From assembly GCF_000367945.1 (NCBI RefSeq), contig NZ_KB849179.1:3453470-3517469 (forward strand): a stretch of DNA of 64,000 bases. Direction: 5' to 3'. A program made the translations under genes and the position numbers. The notes beneath the pieces were generated by a model. It searched no databases. It was not told the origin of the DNA and was given only the letters and a program-made list of their open reading frames with translations. Within the stretch, counting starts at the first letter, position 1, and each line of letters begins with the position of its first letter. Origin of the DNA: Acinetobacter proteolyticus. Lineage in GTDB: Bacteria; Pseudomonadota; Gammaproteobacteria; Pseudomonadales; Moraxellaceae. Below are positions 46,087 to 54,449 of this stretch, one piece after another.

Positions 46087-46509
46087 TTAGTTTTTTGAGG
46101 GCTGGCTGAGTTCGGCACGTTCAATTGGAACATTACCTTCATTGGTGCCCACCACCGCATCTTTGGTATCTTGCCATTTTTTGGCTGTATATTGCTTGGC
46201 TTTTTCAGTTTGCACTTGAACAACTTCAGATTGTTCTTCCGTATATTTCTTGGTGTCTTGCCATTTTTCACTGATCTTTTGTGAGGTGTTATCAGATGCA
46301 CCTTGGATTGAATCACCGAGATTCTGCATGCCTTTACCTGTTTTATATAGCAGGATACGACCTAGGCTTGGATTGTCGCCGTAGGGCATGGCTTTTTCAG
46401 GGACAGCATTAGAAGCATTGCTTGTGGTGCTAGTTGTGTCTGCTGCCCAAAGCGAAGACGATGCAATCAGTGCCGTCGTAACACATAATATTTGTACTTT
46501 ATTCATCAT
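46087..46509 (-). CDS. Exported helical protein
   Basis: The 140-residue product has a signal peptide (VQILCVTTALIASSSLWA) followed by a Ser/Thr-rich linker. The Lys/Gln/Glu-rich helical region (KISEKWQDTKKYTEEQSEVVQVQTEKAKQYTAKKWQDTKDA) has a repeated KWQDTK motif. It recalls stress-related helical periplasmic proteins; no family was recognised. The start is ATG 46509 or 46506 after AAAGGACAG. Confidence 0.6.
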   Translation of the reverse strand: MMNKVQILCVTTALIASSSLWAADTTSTTSNASNAVPEKAMPYGDNPSLGRILLYKTGKGMQNLGDSIQGASDNTSQKISEKWQDTKKYTEEQSEVVQVQTEKAKQYTAKKWQDTKDAVVGTNEGNVPIERAELSQPSKN

Positions 46510-46842
46510 CTTTTCTGTCCTTTCAGCGATAGCGTCGCAATCGAGATTTTATATCTTATCGTTAGAGCGAAGAAAAGAGTGGGGATGGTATGAAATTGAT
46601 ACAGTGCGTAAACATTATGCCTGTTCAGTTCGATAGCACATATGTTTATAGCATATTCGCTGCTTCATCAAATCAAGAAGATAGAGGTAATCTAACATTT
46701 TATGATCGTTGACGCCTTATATTGCTCATGGTAATTTTAATTCCATACAAATCAATATTTTCACGGTTTATTTTAAGCAAAATAGTTATTTTATGAAGCC
46801 GAGGTTGGAATCTTATATGTCACTTCTGCCGCATAAGAGTAG
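46510..46842. other. Intergenic region up to the cassette junction
   Basis: 333 AT-rich bases upstream of the Avs-like cassette. It holds the minus-strand promoter of the 46087-46509 gene. I see no integrase, attI-like integrase-binding array or upstream attC here. Confidence 0.5.
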
Positions 46843-49800
46843 TTAGGCGATATCAAGCGGGTCTCGGATTTCAAACTAAAGCTGATTTTAATGTATTGCT
46901 GTCAAATCTTATTCGCTTAATATCAGCTACTAGTCAAAAAGGAAAAGTAAAATTGTTTAAAACTGATTGGGAAATATTTAAAACAAAGTTCTCTGAAAAT
47001 CCACAAGATGCGTTTGAGTGGATGTGTTATCTACTTTTCTGCAATGAATTTAAAGCTAAAACTGGAATTTTTCGCTACAAGAACCAGTCCGCAATAGAGA
47101 CCAATCCAATTTCCTCAAATGGAGTTAATGTTGGCTGGCAGGCTAAATTTTATGAGACGGCATTATCTAGCCACAAAAATGACATACTAGAAACAATTAC
47201 AAAGGCGAAACGTTATTACCCTGATTTAAATAAAATAATTTTCTATACAAATTCAGAGTGGGGTCAAAACAAAGGAAAGGAACCACAAGGTAAACTAGAC
47301 GCAGAAAAAAAGGCAAAAGACAACAACTTAGTAATTGAGTGGAGATGCTGTAGTTATTTCGAGTCGCCGTTTGTTGTAGATGATTGTAGCCGGATCACTT
47401 CATATTTCTTCACCCAATCTGATAATTTATTTGGACTTTTAAAATCGTTTGAATCTCACACAGGCGCAATTCTAGATGATATTGAAACTGTAATTACTTT
47501 TGGCGACAAAGATGTTTCAATTAATCGCTTTGATTTAATATCTGAAGTTGAAGAGTCAGAAGCCAGCGCGTTAATTATAAGTGGAGAAGGCGGTATAGGA
47601 AAAACAGCATTAATAAAAGAGCTATATGGAAAAAAAGGTGCAAACGATGCTTTTTACGTCCATAAAGCTACGGAATTTTCTGTTTGTAGTCTGAACGAGT
47701 TTTTGTCAGGCATTTTTCTAAAAGATTTTATTGATGCACATGATGGGGCCGATAATAAAACCGTTGTTATTGACTCTGCGGAGCATTTACTTGCTCTAGA
47801 AAATACTGATCCAATTAAAGAGTATCTATCCAGCTTAATCAAAACTGGATGGAAGGTATGGTTCACTACGAGAAATACTTACTTAGATGATTTGATTTTT
47901 CAGCTATATGAAGTGTACAAAATTAGCTTTAAGTCGATATATATAGAAAAGCTGGATGAAGATGCATTATTCGAGCTTGCTAAAAAACATGATTTTATTA
48001 TCCCAGACGACAAGAAATTTAAAACACTCATATTGACTCCATTTTATCTGAGAGAATATTTGAAGCATTATCAGGACAACAAAGGCGCTAGTTACTTTGA
48101 GTTCAAGGAGTCTCTGTGGCCGAGAGTCATTACGAAAAGATCTCCTCAAAGAGAGCAGTTTTTTATTAGCCTTGCTAAAGAAAGAGCCAATACAGGAAAA
48201 TTTTTTGTCATTCCTGACATTAGTTACTCCAATGAAAAAGTAGAAAATGCTTTAGTTGTTGAAGGGATTATTAATTATGAGCCCAATAGAGGATATTTTA
48301 TTACTCATGACATTTATGAAGAGTGGGCACTGGGAAAATTCGTCGAAGGTAGCTTTTTATCCTCAGAAAATACAGAAATATTTTTTGATAAAATACAGCA
48401 GTCTTTGCCCATCAGAAGAGCTTTTAGGCGGTGGCTATCAGAGAAGTTAAGTACCGAAAATGAAGAAGTTAGTCATCTTATCGTAGAAACCTTATCATCT
48501 CACAGTATAGCCAAGTTGTGGAAAGATGAAGCGTTAGTTTCTATGCTTTTGTCCGACTACTCGGAGTACTTTTTTAATATCAGCAAAAAATTACTATTGC
48601 AAGATGACTTCAGTCTTCTCAAGCGCATATGCTTGTTAATAAGAATAGGGTGCAAGGAAATAGATAATAGTCTTTTTTATAGGCTTGACGTGCGAACGCC
48701 TGACATATTGTCAATGGATTATGTAATAACTAGACCAAAAGGCACTGGATGGAACTCACTAATTAAGTTCATTAATAATAATATCGATAATATAGGTGTA
48801 GATAATCTCAGGTTTGTATTGCCCATCCTTTACGACTGGAACAGCCACAACAAGTCTGGAGACGCAACTAAATATTCCAGCTTAATTGCATTATCGTTTT
48901 ACAAATCAGTAATCGAAAACAACGTCTATATTAGGGATGAAGGTTTTTCCAAGGAGTTGATCCTCACCATTCTGTATGGGGTAGGTGAAATCAAAAATGA
49001 ACTTGAAGCCATCATTGATGAAATAATTCAAAAGAATTGGAGGCGACATAACGATCCATATCATCTTATGAGTGAATTCATTTTAACCAAAATGGAATGC
49101 TTCAACGTTGCTATGAAAATTCCGGAAAAAGTGATCGCTTTAGCCAAGTGCCTTTGGATGTATGAACCACCAGAAAATGACGATTATTTTTATGGATCAA
49201 GACTAGAGATTAATCATGAATTTGGCATTGAGAATGGGCATCAAGACTATTACCCTGCCAGTGCTTATCAAACACCCATATACGCCCTGCTGCAAACCAA
49301 TTTAGAATTAACTCTAGACTTCATTGCCGACCTAATAAATTATTCTTCAAAAAAATATGCGGAATCCAGCCTTGATAACGGTCAGATTGAAACAGCAACA
49401 TTGTTACTAGATGATGGAAAGAAAATTGACCTACCTATCTCAAATCGACTTTGGTGCATGTACCGAGGAACACAGGTAAACCCTGATTTGTTAGAATCAA
49501 TATTAATGTCACTAGAACGCTTCTTTCTTGAGAGAGGCAAAAACACCAAAACTCAAACACTTGAATATTATCTAATTTATATCCTAAGCAGATCTGAATC
49601 TTCTGCGCTTGTGGCGGTTGTTGCAAGCATTGTATGTGCGTTTCATGAGAAAACATTCAATACGGCGAGAATTCTATTCAGGACAAAGGAATTTTTCTTC
49701 TATGACACATCTCGATTGATGCTGGATCAAACACATAAAACTCAGCTTACTTCGCTAAAAAATTTTAGTATTAATCGGATCAATGAGCATCACGAAAATG

Positions 49801-51748
49801 AAAGAATAAGCGCTTGCGACCAAAAACATCGGAAATTTTCATTAGAAGATATAGCGCTTCAATATCAGTTTTTTAGAACAGAGGAAATAAGTGAAGAGGA
49901 ATCAGAGGAGAGGCTTCAGGAAATTTGGAAAACTTTAGATGCCCACTACAAAAATTTACCAGACAAGGGACACGAAAATCATCGAGATAAAACATGGCTT
50001 TTATATTTAGCCCGTATGGACAAAAGAAAAATGTCACCTGAAGCAAAAGAAGTAGAAAATGGTATAGCAATAGAATTCAATCCAGAGATTGATCCTGAGC
50101 TTAAGGAATATAGTGAAACGTCTCAGCGAGAGGCGAGCAAGCCATTTGCACATTCCGGTTTAAAAATATGGGCTGATAGCAGGCTCTATAATAAAGATAA
50201 CTACATAAAATATGAATCATATGAAAATGATCCGCTGACTGCTTTGGGCGAGGCAAAAGAAATATGGGATCAGCTTTCAGAAGGCAACCTGGGTGAAGCG
50301 TTACTGTTTGATCGAGCCACACCATCGTATGTATGCGCTGTGTTATTGCGAGACTTTAAGGGAAAATTAGGAAAAACTGAGCTAGAATTTTGTAGGGAAG
50401 TCATATTTGAGTACGCAAATATTGTCAATAATGATGATTACATGCACCAGATCGGCGATGGCCTTGTTCCTGCGTTATTTGTACTCCCAAGATTGGTAGA
50501 AGATTTTCCGAACGAAAGACTAACTATCAAGTTGCTATTAATCAAAGCATTAATGAGGCATGATCCAATAACGATGATGGGAACGGATAGAATAAATTCA
50601 GTAGCTATTCAAGCCGTTCAGCACTTATGGAAGAGTGAACCTGAGTTCATGAAGTCTCTGTGCATTGGGTATTTGGTAATTGCTCAAAAATATAGGGATG
50701 TTCAGAATCGCTTAAGACAAGAAGCATATAAGCAGCACAAATATGATATTGACAAAAATAACTTTGAACAGGAATTGTTGAAAGAATTAGAGGGTTTAGC
50801 AGAGAGTATCGAAGACGAAACCATTACAGAAGCCGCCATAGACAATATTGAAAATATAGATAACGACATATTGATAACGGCTTTTCAGCTTGCACCATTG
50901 GAAAGCCAGCACAAGGAGCTAGCGCCGTTTACCGAGGAAATTGTTAGGATAATTTCACAACAATTACTCTCACATGATAGAGAAGACCGTCTTGACTATG
51001 CTTTCAGACATGAATTTTTGAAGCACTATACTCGTTTTATCCTTCATCTAGAGAATAGCGAGAAGGATAAATACCTTAAATATTTTACCGATAATTTCGC
51101 CTTGAGTGAAGGTATGGCAGATTTATTAAATGAATTTGTTAGCGCTGAAGACTCGCTGAATATGCCGGACTCATTCTGGTATGTATGGAACCGATTTAAG
51201 AGCCACATTGTTGATTCAATAAGTACGCAAGGTTGGCGGCATAATAGGGAGCGTATAATCGAATCTTTTTTATTTGCAAGAATTTATTGGAAGGATGAAG
51301 CAACGACATGGCATACATTTTCTCCTGAGAATAAAGAGTTTTTTAGTGATTTAAGCAGTAAAATAGGTGGTGAATCATCTTTTATATATAGCATCAGCAA
51401 ACTTCTTTGCGGCATAGGGGGTGAATTTTTAGATGATGGTATTTACTGGATCAGTAACGCAATAAAGACATTTGATATTGATATATCAAAGGATAAATCA
51501 GGAAATACTCTATTTTACTTGGAAAGATATATGAGAAGGTATTTATTCAAAAATCATGACAAAGTGAGACGAACACCAAATTTAAGGACACAGTCAATGG
51601 TGGTTTTGGATTTTCTAGTTGAGCAATATTCCATTACTGGTTATTTATTGAGAGAAGATGTGGCCTAGCTAAAAACATTGTGGCATGAATTAATCAAATG
51701 CCGTATAACAAGTGGCTGCAATCTGACCTCCGGCAGTTGAGCCGGACG
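46843..51748 (+). mobile_element. Candidate integron-type gene cassette (4.9 kb) carrying an Avs-like defence gene
   Basis: The left end is the recombination core GTTAGGC (46842-46848, matching GTTRRRY). The right end is a 52-bp attC-like site at 51703-51754. Cutting both between G and TT excises bases 46843-51748, containing a single ORF close to the attC (35 bases from stop to site), as in integron cassettes. The joined flanks would read AGAGTA-GTTAG-TACTCT, a perfect inverted repeat (46836-46841 with 51753-51758). No integrase or second cassette is visible, so insertion at a secondary site is favoured. Confidence 0.65.
46953..51668 (+). CDS. Avs-like antiviral STAND NTPase with N-terminal PD-(D/E)XK nuclease (Avs4-like)
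   Basis: The 1,571-residue protein has three parts. Residues about 1-150 look like an Mrr/Cap4-type nuclease: FSENPQDAFEWMCYLLF, then Glu49 (IETNP) and Gln63-x-Lys65 (GWQAKFYE). Residues about 190-420 are a STAND NTPase with Walker A GEGGIGKT (211-218), VVIDSAE Walker B (Asp274) and WFTTRNTYL. The remaining ~1,100 residues are helical-repeat sensor. Avs proteins sense phage terminase or portal and then cut DNA. Size and Mrr-like nuclease recall Avs4. TTG 46953 has AAAAAGGAAAAG upstream; TTG 46896 is the longer alternative, and no ATG start exists near the N-terminus. Which phage protein it senses cannot be read. Confidence 0.8.
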   Translation: MFKTDWEIFKTKFSENPQDAFEWMCYLLFCNEFKAKTGIFRYKNQSAIETNPISSNGVNVGWQAKFYETALSSHKNDILETITKAKRYYPDLNKIIFYTNSEWGQNKGKEPQGKLDAEKKAKDNNLVIEWRCCSYFESPFVVDDCSRITSYFFTQSDNLFGLLKSFESHTGAILDDIETVITFGDKDVSINRFDLISEVEESEASALIISGEGGIGKTALIKELYGKKGANDAFYVHKATEFSVCSLNEFLSGIFLKDFIDAHDGADNKTVVIDSAEHLLALENTDPIKEYLSSLIKTGWKVWFTTRNTYLDDLIFQLYEVYKISFKSIYIEKLDEDALFELAKKHDFIIPDDKKFKTLILTPFYLREYLKHYQDNKGASYFEFKESLWPRVITKRSPQREQFFISLAKERANTGKFFVIPDISYSNEKVENALVVEGIINYEPNRGYFITHDIYEEWALGKFVEGSFLSSENTEIFFDKIQQSLPIRRAFRRWLSEKLSTENEEVSHLIVETLSSHSIAKLWKDEALVSMLLSDYSEYFFNISKKLLLQDDFSLLKRICLLIRIGCKEIDNSLFYRLDVRTPDILSMDYVITRPKGTGWNSLIKFINNNIDNIGVDNLRFVLPILYDWNSHNKSGDATKYSSLIALSFYKSVIENNVYIRDEGFSKELILTILYGVGEIKNELEAIIDEIIQKNWRRHNDPYHLMSEFILTKMECFNVAMKIPEKVIALAKCLWMYEPPENDDYFYGSRLEINHEFGIENGHQDYYPASAYQTPIYALLQTNLELTLDFIADLINYSSKKYAESSLDNGQIETATLLLDDGKKIDLPISNRLWCMYRGTQVNPDLLESILMSLERFFLERGKNTKTQTLEYYLIYILSRSESSALVAVVASIVCAFHEKTFNTARILFRTKEFFFYDTSRLMLDQTHKTQLTSLKNFSINRINEHHENERISACDQKHRKFSLEDIALQYQFFRTEEISEEESEERLQEIWKTLDAHYKNLPDKGHENHRDKTWLLYLARMDKRKMSPEAKEVENGIAIEFNPEIDPELKEYSETSQREASKPFAHSGLKIWADSRLYNKDNYIKYESYENDPLTALGEAKEIWDQLSEGNLGEALLFDRATPSYVCAVLLRDFKGKLGKTELEFCREVIFEYANIVNNDDYMHQIGDGLVPALFVLPRLVEDFPNERLTIKLLLIKALMRHDPITMMGTDRINSVAIQAVQHLWKSEPEFMKSLCIGYLVIAQKYRDVQNRLRQEAYKQHKYDIDKNNFEQELLKELEGLAESIEDETITEAAIDNIENIDNDILITAFQLAPLESQHKELAPFTEEIVRIISQQLLSHDREDRLDYAFRHEFLKHYTRFILHLENSEKDKYLKYFTDNFALSEGMADLLNEFVSAEDSLNMPDSFWYVWNRFKSHIVDSISTQGWRHNRERIIESFLFARIYWKDEATTWHTFSPENKEFFSDLSSKIGGESSFIYSISKLLCGIGGEFLDDGIYWISNAIKTFDIDISKDKSGNTLFYLERYMRRYLFKNHDKVRRTPNLRTQSMVVLDFLVEQYSITGYLLREDVA

Positions 51749-51754
51749 TTAGTA
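51703..51754 (+). other. attC-like recombination site
   Basis: GTATAAC (51703-51709, near RYYYAAC) and GTTAGTA (51748-51754, near GTTRRRY) form the R boxes. GGCTGCAA (51714-51721) and TTGAGCC (51737-51743) pair as L boxes if G51718 is left unpaired, which is the extrahelical base expected in attC. The 15-base centre (51722-51736) carries a further CTG/CAG pair. One mismatch from each R-box consensus is the weak point. Confidence 0.7.
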
Positions 51755-51837
51755 CTCTCAGGAGAGATTAGATGAGCAATAAACCAAAATATGCTGTGTC
51801 CGCTACTTTTAGAAAAACCGTCAACTAAATTGCCGAA
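51755..51837. other. Sequence between attC-like site and glyS terminator
   Basis: An AGGAGAG-like site precedes ATG 51772, but that frame stops at once (ATG AGC AAT TAA). No gene is supported. It is probably native flank or a truncated cassette start. Confidence 0.4.
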
Positions 51838-51872
51838 AATAAACCCCACCAATTTATAGCGGGGTTTATTTA
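51838..51872 (-). terminator. Rho-independent terminator of the glyQ-glyS unit
   Basis: AAATAAACCCC (51838-51848) pairs perfectly with GGGGTTTATTT (51862-51872), an 11-bp stem with a 13-base loop, 24 bases beyond the glyS stop on the minus strand. Confidence 0.88.
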
Positions 51873-51896
51873 AAAAAGATCAAGTATTATAAAGGC

Positions 51897-53963
51897 TTAA
51901 CCCTGTAATACACTTACATCTGCAATCGCTGTGAATAAATCACGTAATTGAGCCAATAAACGTAAACGGTTAGCTTTTAATTCAGCATCATCTGCCATGA
52001 CCATTACACCTTCAAAGAAGGCATCGATTGGTGCGCGAAGCGCAGCCAGCTTAGACAATGCTTCGGTATAGTTACGTGCAGCAAGCAATGGCTGAACCAC
52101 AGGTGTGAGGGCAGACAATTCTGCATAAAGTGTTTTTTCAGCAGCTTCAACCAGATTCGCTTCAACCACAGCACCTTCTGGTGTCGCTTCTTTAGCAAGA
52201 ATATTGGCAACACGTTTATTTGCCGCAGCCAGTGCAGCTGCTTCTGGCAAGGTACGGAAATGATTGACCGCAGTCACACGCTTGTCAAAATCAAGTGGCG
52301 ATTTTGGTGCAAGTGCTTGAACCGCTTGAATTACATCAACCGCTACGCCTTGGTCTTCATACTTGGCACGGTAACGACCTTCAAGGAATGCAACCGCATC
52401 AGCACGGGTTTTATCGTGATCTTTAACAACGTCGCCATAACCTTGCAATGCAAAGTTAACGAGTTCTTCAATCGTCACATCAAGTTCATTTTCGATGATT
52501 AAACGCAAGATACCGATTGCAGAACGACGTAATGCAAATGGATCTTTAGAACCTGTTGGTGCTTGACCGATACCGAAAATACCGACCAATGTGTCTAAAC
52601 GATCCGCAAGCGCAATGGTTGTACCTGTCTTGGTTTGTGGTAATACATCTCCAGCAAACTTAGGTAAATACTGTTCACCTAAGGCTTCGGCAACTTCGCT
52701 ATTTTCACCTTCAAGGCGCGCATAGTAAGTGCCGGCAATCCCTTGAAGTTCTGGGAATTCACCTACAAGTTCAGAGGTTAAGTCACATTTCGCAAGTAAC
52801 GCAGCTTTCTCAGCATCAGCAACATTTGCACCGGTAATTGGAGACAATGCCACTGCTAATTGAGCAATACGTTCTGATTTATCCCAAAGTGTACCTAATT
52901 GTGCTTGGAACACCATGTTGGCTAATTTTTCTTTACGAGACGCAAGCGGTTGCTTTTGGTCTTGTAAGAAGAAGAATTCCGCATCAGACAAACGTGGACG
53001 TACAACTTTCTCATTTCCTTCAATAATTTGAATCGGATCTTTCGACTCAATATTTGAAATGGTAATGAAGTAAGGCTGTAATTTACCTTCGGCATTGATT
53101 AAGCAGAAATACTTTTGGTTATCCTGCATGGTGGTGATCAACGCTTCTTGAGGAACCGCTAAATAACGCTCTTCAAAGGTCGCACGTAAAGCAACAGGCC
53201 ATTCAACAAGACTTGTTACTTCATCAAGCAAGTCAGCTGGCACAATGGCAGTGGCATTGACTTCATCTGCCAATGTTTTGACTTGTGCTTGAATCGTCGC
53301 TTGACGCTTTTCGAAGTTCGCAACCACATAGGCTTGTTCTAAAGTCGCCAAATAGTCATTTGCATGTGCCAAAGTCACAGCTTCAGGTGCATGGAAACGA
53401 TGACCATAAGTCACATTCCCTGCTTTATGATCTTGAATGGTTGCTTCAACCACTTGATCATCTTTCAGCAATACTACCCATTTTACTGGACGTACGAATT
53501 CAGTACGGCTTGCCGCTGAACGCATACGTTTTGCGATGGGTAAGTTATCCAATGCAGTCTGTAAAATTTGTGGCAGTAAAGCATCAAGGCTTTGACCTTT
53601 GACATCCTTCAAGAAGCAAACTTTTTCAACTTTACCTGCTTGGAACGTCGAAAGTTGGTCAGCCGTGATGCCTTGACCGCGCATAAAGCCTTCAAGTGCT
53701 TTGGTCGGTTTGCCTTCAGCATCATAAGCCGCTTGTACCGCAGGGCCATCAAAACGTTTTTGCGTGTCCGCTTGAGCAGCATCGATATCAACAATTTTCA
53801 ATGCTAAACGACGTGGTGCAGCATAGGCTTCGACAGAGGCGAAATTTAAGCCCGCATCTTTTAGACCTTTTTCAGTTTCTGCTTTAAGTGCGTCACGCAA
53901 AGTCTTTAAGCTTTTGGGTGGAAGTTCTTCACAACCCAATTCAAATAGTACGGTATGTGTCAT
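51897..53963 (-). CDS. glyS: Glycyl-tRNA synthetase beta subunit
   Basis: The 688-residue beta chain of the alpha2beta2 bacterial GlyRS carries tRNA recognition and an HD-like domain, with GlyQ supplying the catalytic site. It starts THTVLFELGCEELPPKSL and contains NQKYFCLINAEGKL and ALADRLDTLVGIFGIGQAPTGSKDPFALRR, all typical of GlyS. ATG 53963 was chosen because it overlaps the upstream gene's TGA as ATGA; ATG 53969 is also in frame. Confidence 0.96.
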   Translation of the reverse strand: MTHTVLFELGCEELPPKSLKTLRDALKAETEKGLKDAGLNFASVEAYAAPRRLALKIVDIDAAQADTQKRFDGPAVQAAYDAEGKPTKALEGFMRGQGITADQLSTFQAGKVEKVCFLKDVKGQSLDALLPQILQTALDNLPIAKRMRSAASRTEFVRPVKWVVLLKDDQVVEATIQDHKAGNVTYGHRFHAPEAVTLAHANDYLATLEQAYVVANFEKRQATIQAQVKTLADEVNATAIVPADLLDEVTSLVEWPVALRATFEERYLAVPQEALITTMQDNQKYFCLINAEGKLQPYFITISNIESKDPIQIIEGNEKVVRPRLSDAEFFFLQDQKQPLASRKEKLANMVFQAQLGTLWDKSERIAQLAVALSPITGANVADAEKAALLAKCDLTSELVGEFPELQGIAGTYYARLEGENSEVAEALGEQYLPKFAGDVLPQTKTGTTIALADRLDTLVGIFGIGQAPTGSKDPFALRRSAIGILRLIIENELDVTIEELVNFALQGYGDVVKDHDKTRADAVAFLEGRYRAKYEDQGVAVDVIQAVQALAPKSPLDFDKRVTAVNHFRTLPEAAALAAANKRVANILAKEATPEGAVVEANLVEAAEKTLYAELSALTPVVQPLLAARNYTEALSKLAALRAPIDAFFEGVMVMADDAELKANRLRLLAQLRDLFTAIADVSVLQG

Positions 53964-54352
53964 TTCCATGTATCCGAAAAAATATGGTGTGGCTGTACAA
54001 AGTTGGTCTGGGGTGGAAAATCTGTTTCATCTTTGGGTAGGTATCCCCAAATCCGAATGACATCTTCACGTTGTTCAAACTCTAAACCAATCTTTACCAA
54101 TAAATTTTTAAATCGAGCCGAGTGGTCAATGATTTTTTTATGTCCCCAAGGCTTTTCAACCTGATGCTCTAATGTACTTAAGTCTAGCCATAACACCCCT
54201 GCGAATGGATAGGGTAAATGACCAAACCACTCAACATCCCAATTGCTGATAAATTTATTACTGATCCAGCAATAACGATAACTAGGACTCCAGTCGTCAT
54301 TTTGCATAAATGTGATCAGCTCAGACCACTTGGTATTGTTGGCAGCACTCAC
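53960..54352 (-). CDS. DUF6678-like small protein between glyQ and glyS
   Basis: The 130-residue soluble product has the pattern NNTKWSEL, WDVEWFGHLPYPFAGVLWLDL and VIRIWGYLP, which I recall from DUF6678 proteins. The function is unknown. It overlaps glyS by 4 bases (ATGA), so it is coupled to it, splitting the usual glyQ-glyS pair. Low-copy insertions of such genes into housekeeping operons are uncommon. Confidence 0.65.
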   Translation of the reverse strand: MSAANNTKWSELITFMQNDDWSPSYRYCWISNKFISNWDVEWFGHLPYPFAGVLWLDLSTLEHQVEKPWGHKKIIDHSARFKNLLVKIGLEFEQREDVIRIWGYLPKDETDFPPQTNFVQPHHIFSDTWK

Positions 54353-54449
54353 CTATTGACCATTTTTAACGGCATTGGCAATACTTTGCTGCTGATCGTC
54401 AATACCATAATGGGCAATAGAGTGAGGATTTTGCATCAGAAAAACAACT

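Noticed and set aside
46388..46636. Plus-strand ORF overlapping the exported helical protein
   Set aside because: It is mostly antisense to the 46087-46509 gene, has no ribosome site and no protein-like composition.
46700..46848. A second attC upstream of the Avs-like gene
   Set aside because: GTTAGGC is present, but no AAC-type partner box with paired L boxes lies 50-140 bases upstream.
51772..51783. Start of a second cassette gene after the attC-like site
   Set aside because: A good ribosome site precedes ATG, but the frame is ATG AGC AAT TAA, so no gene is present.
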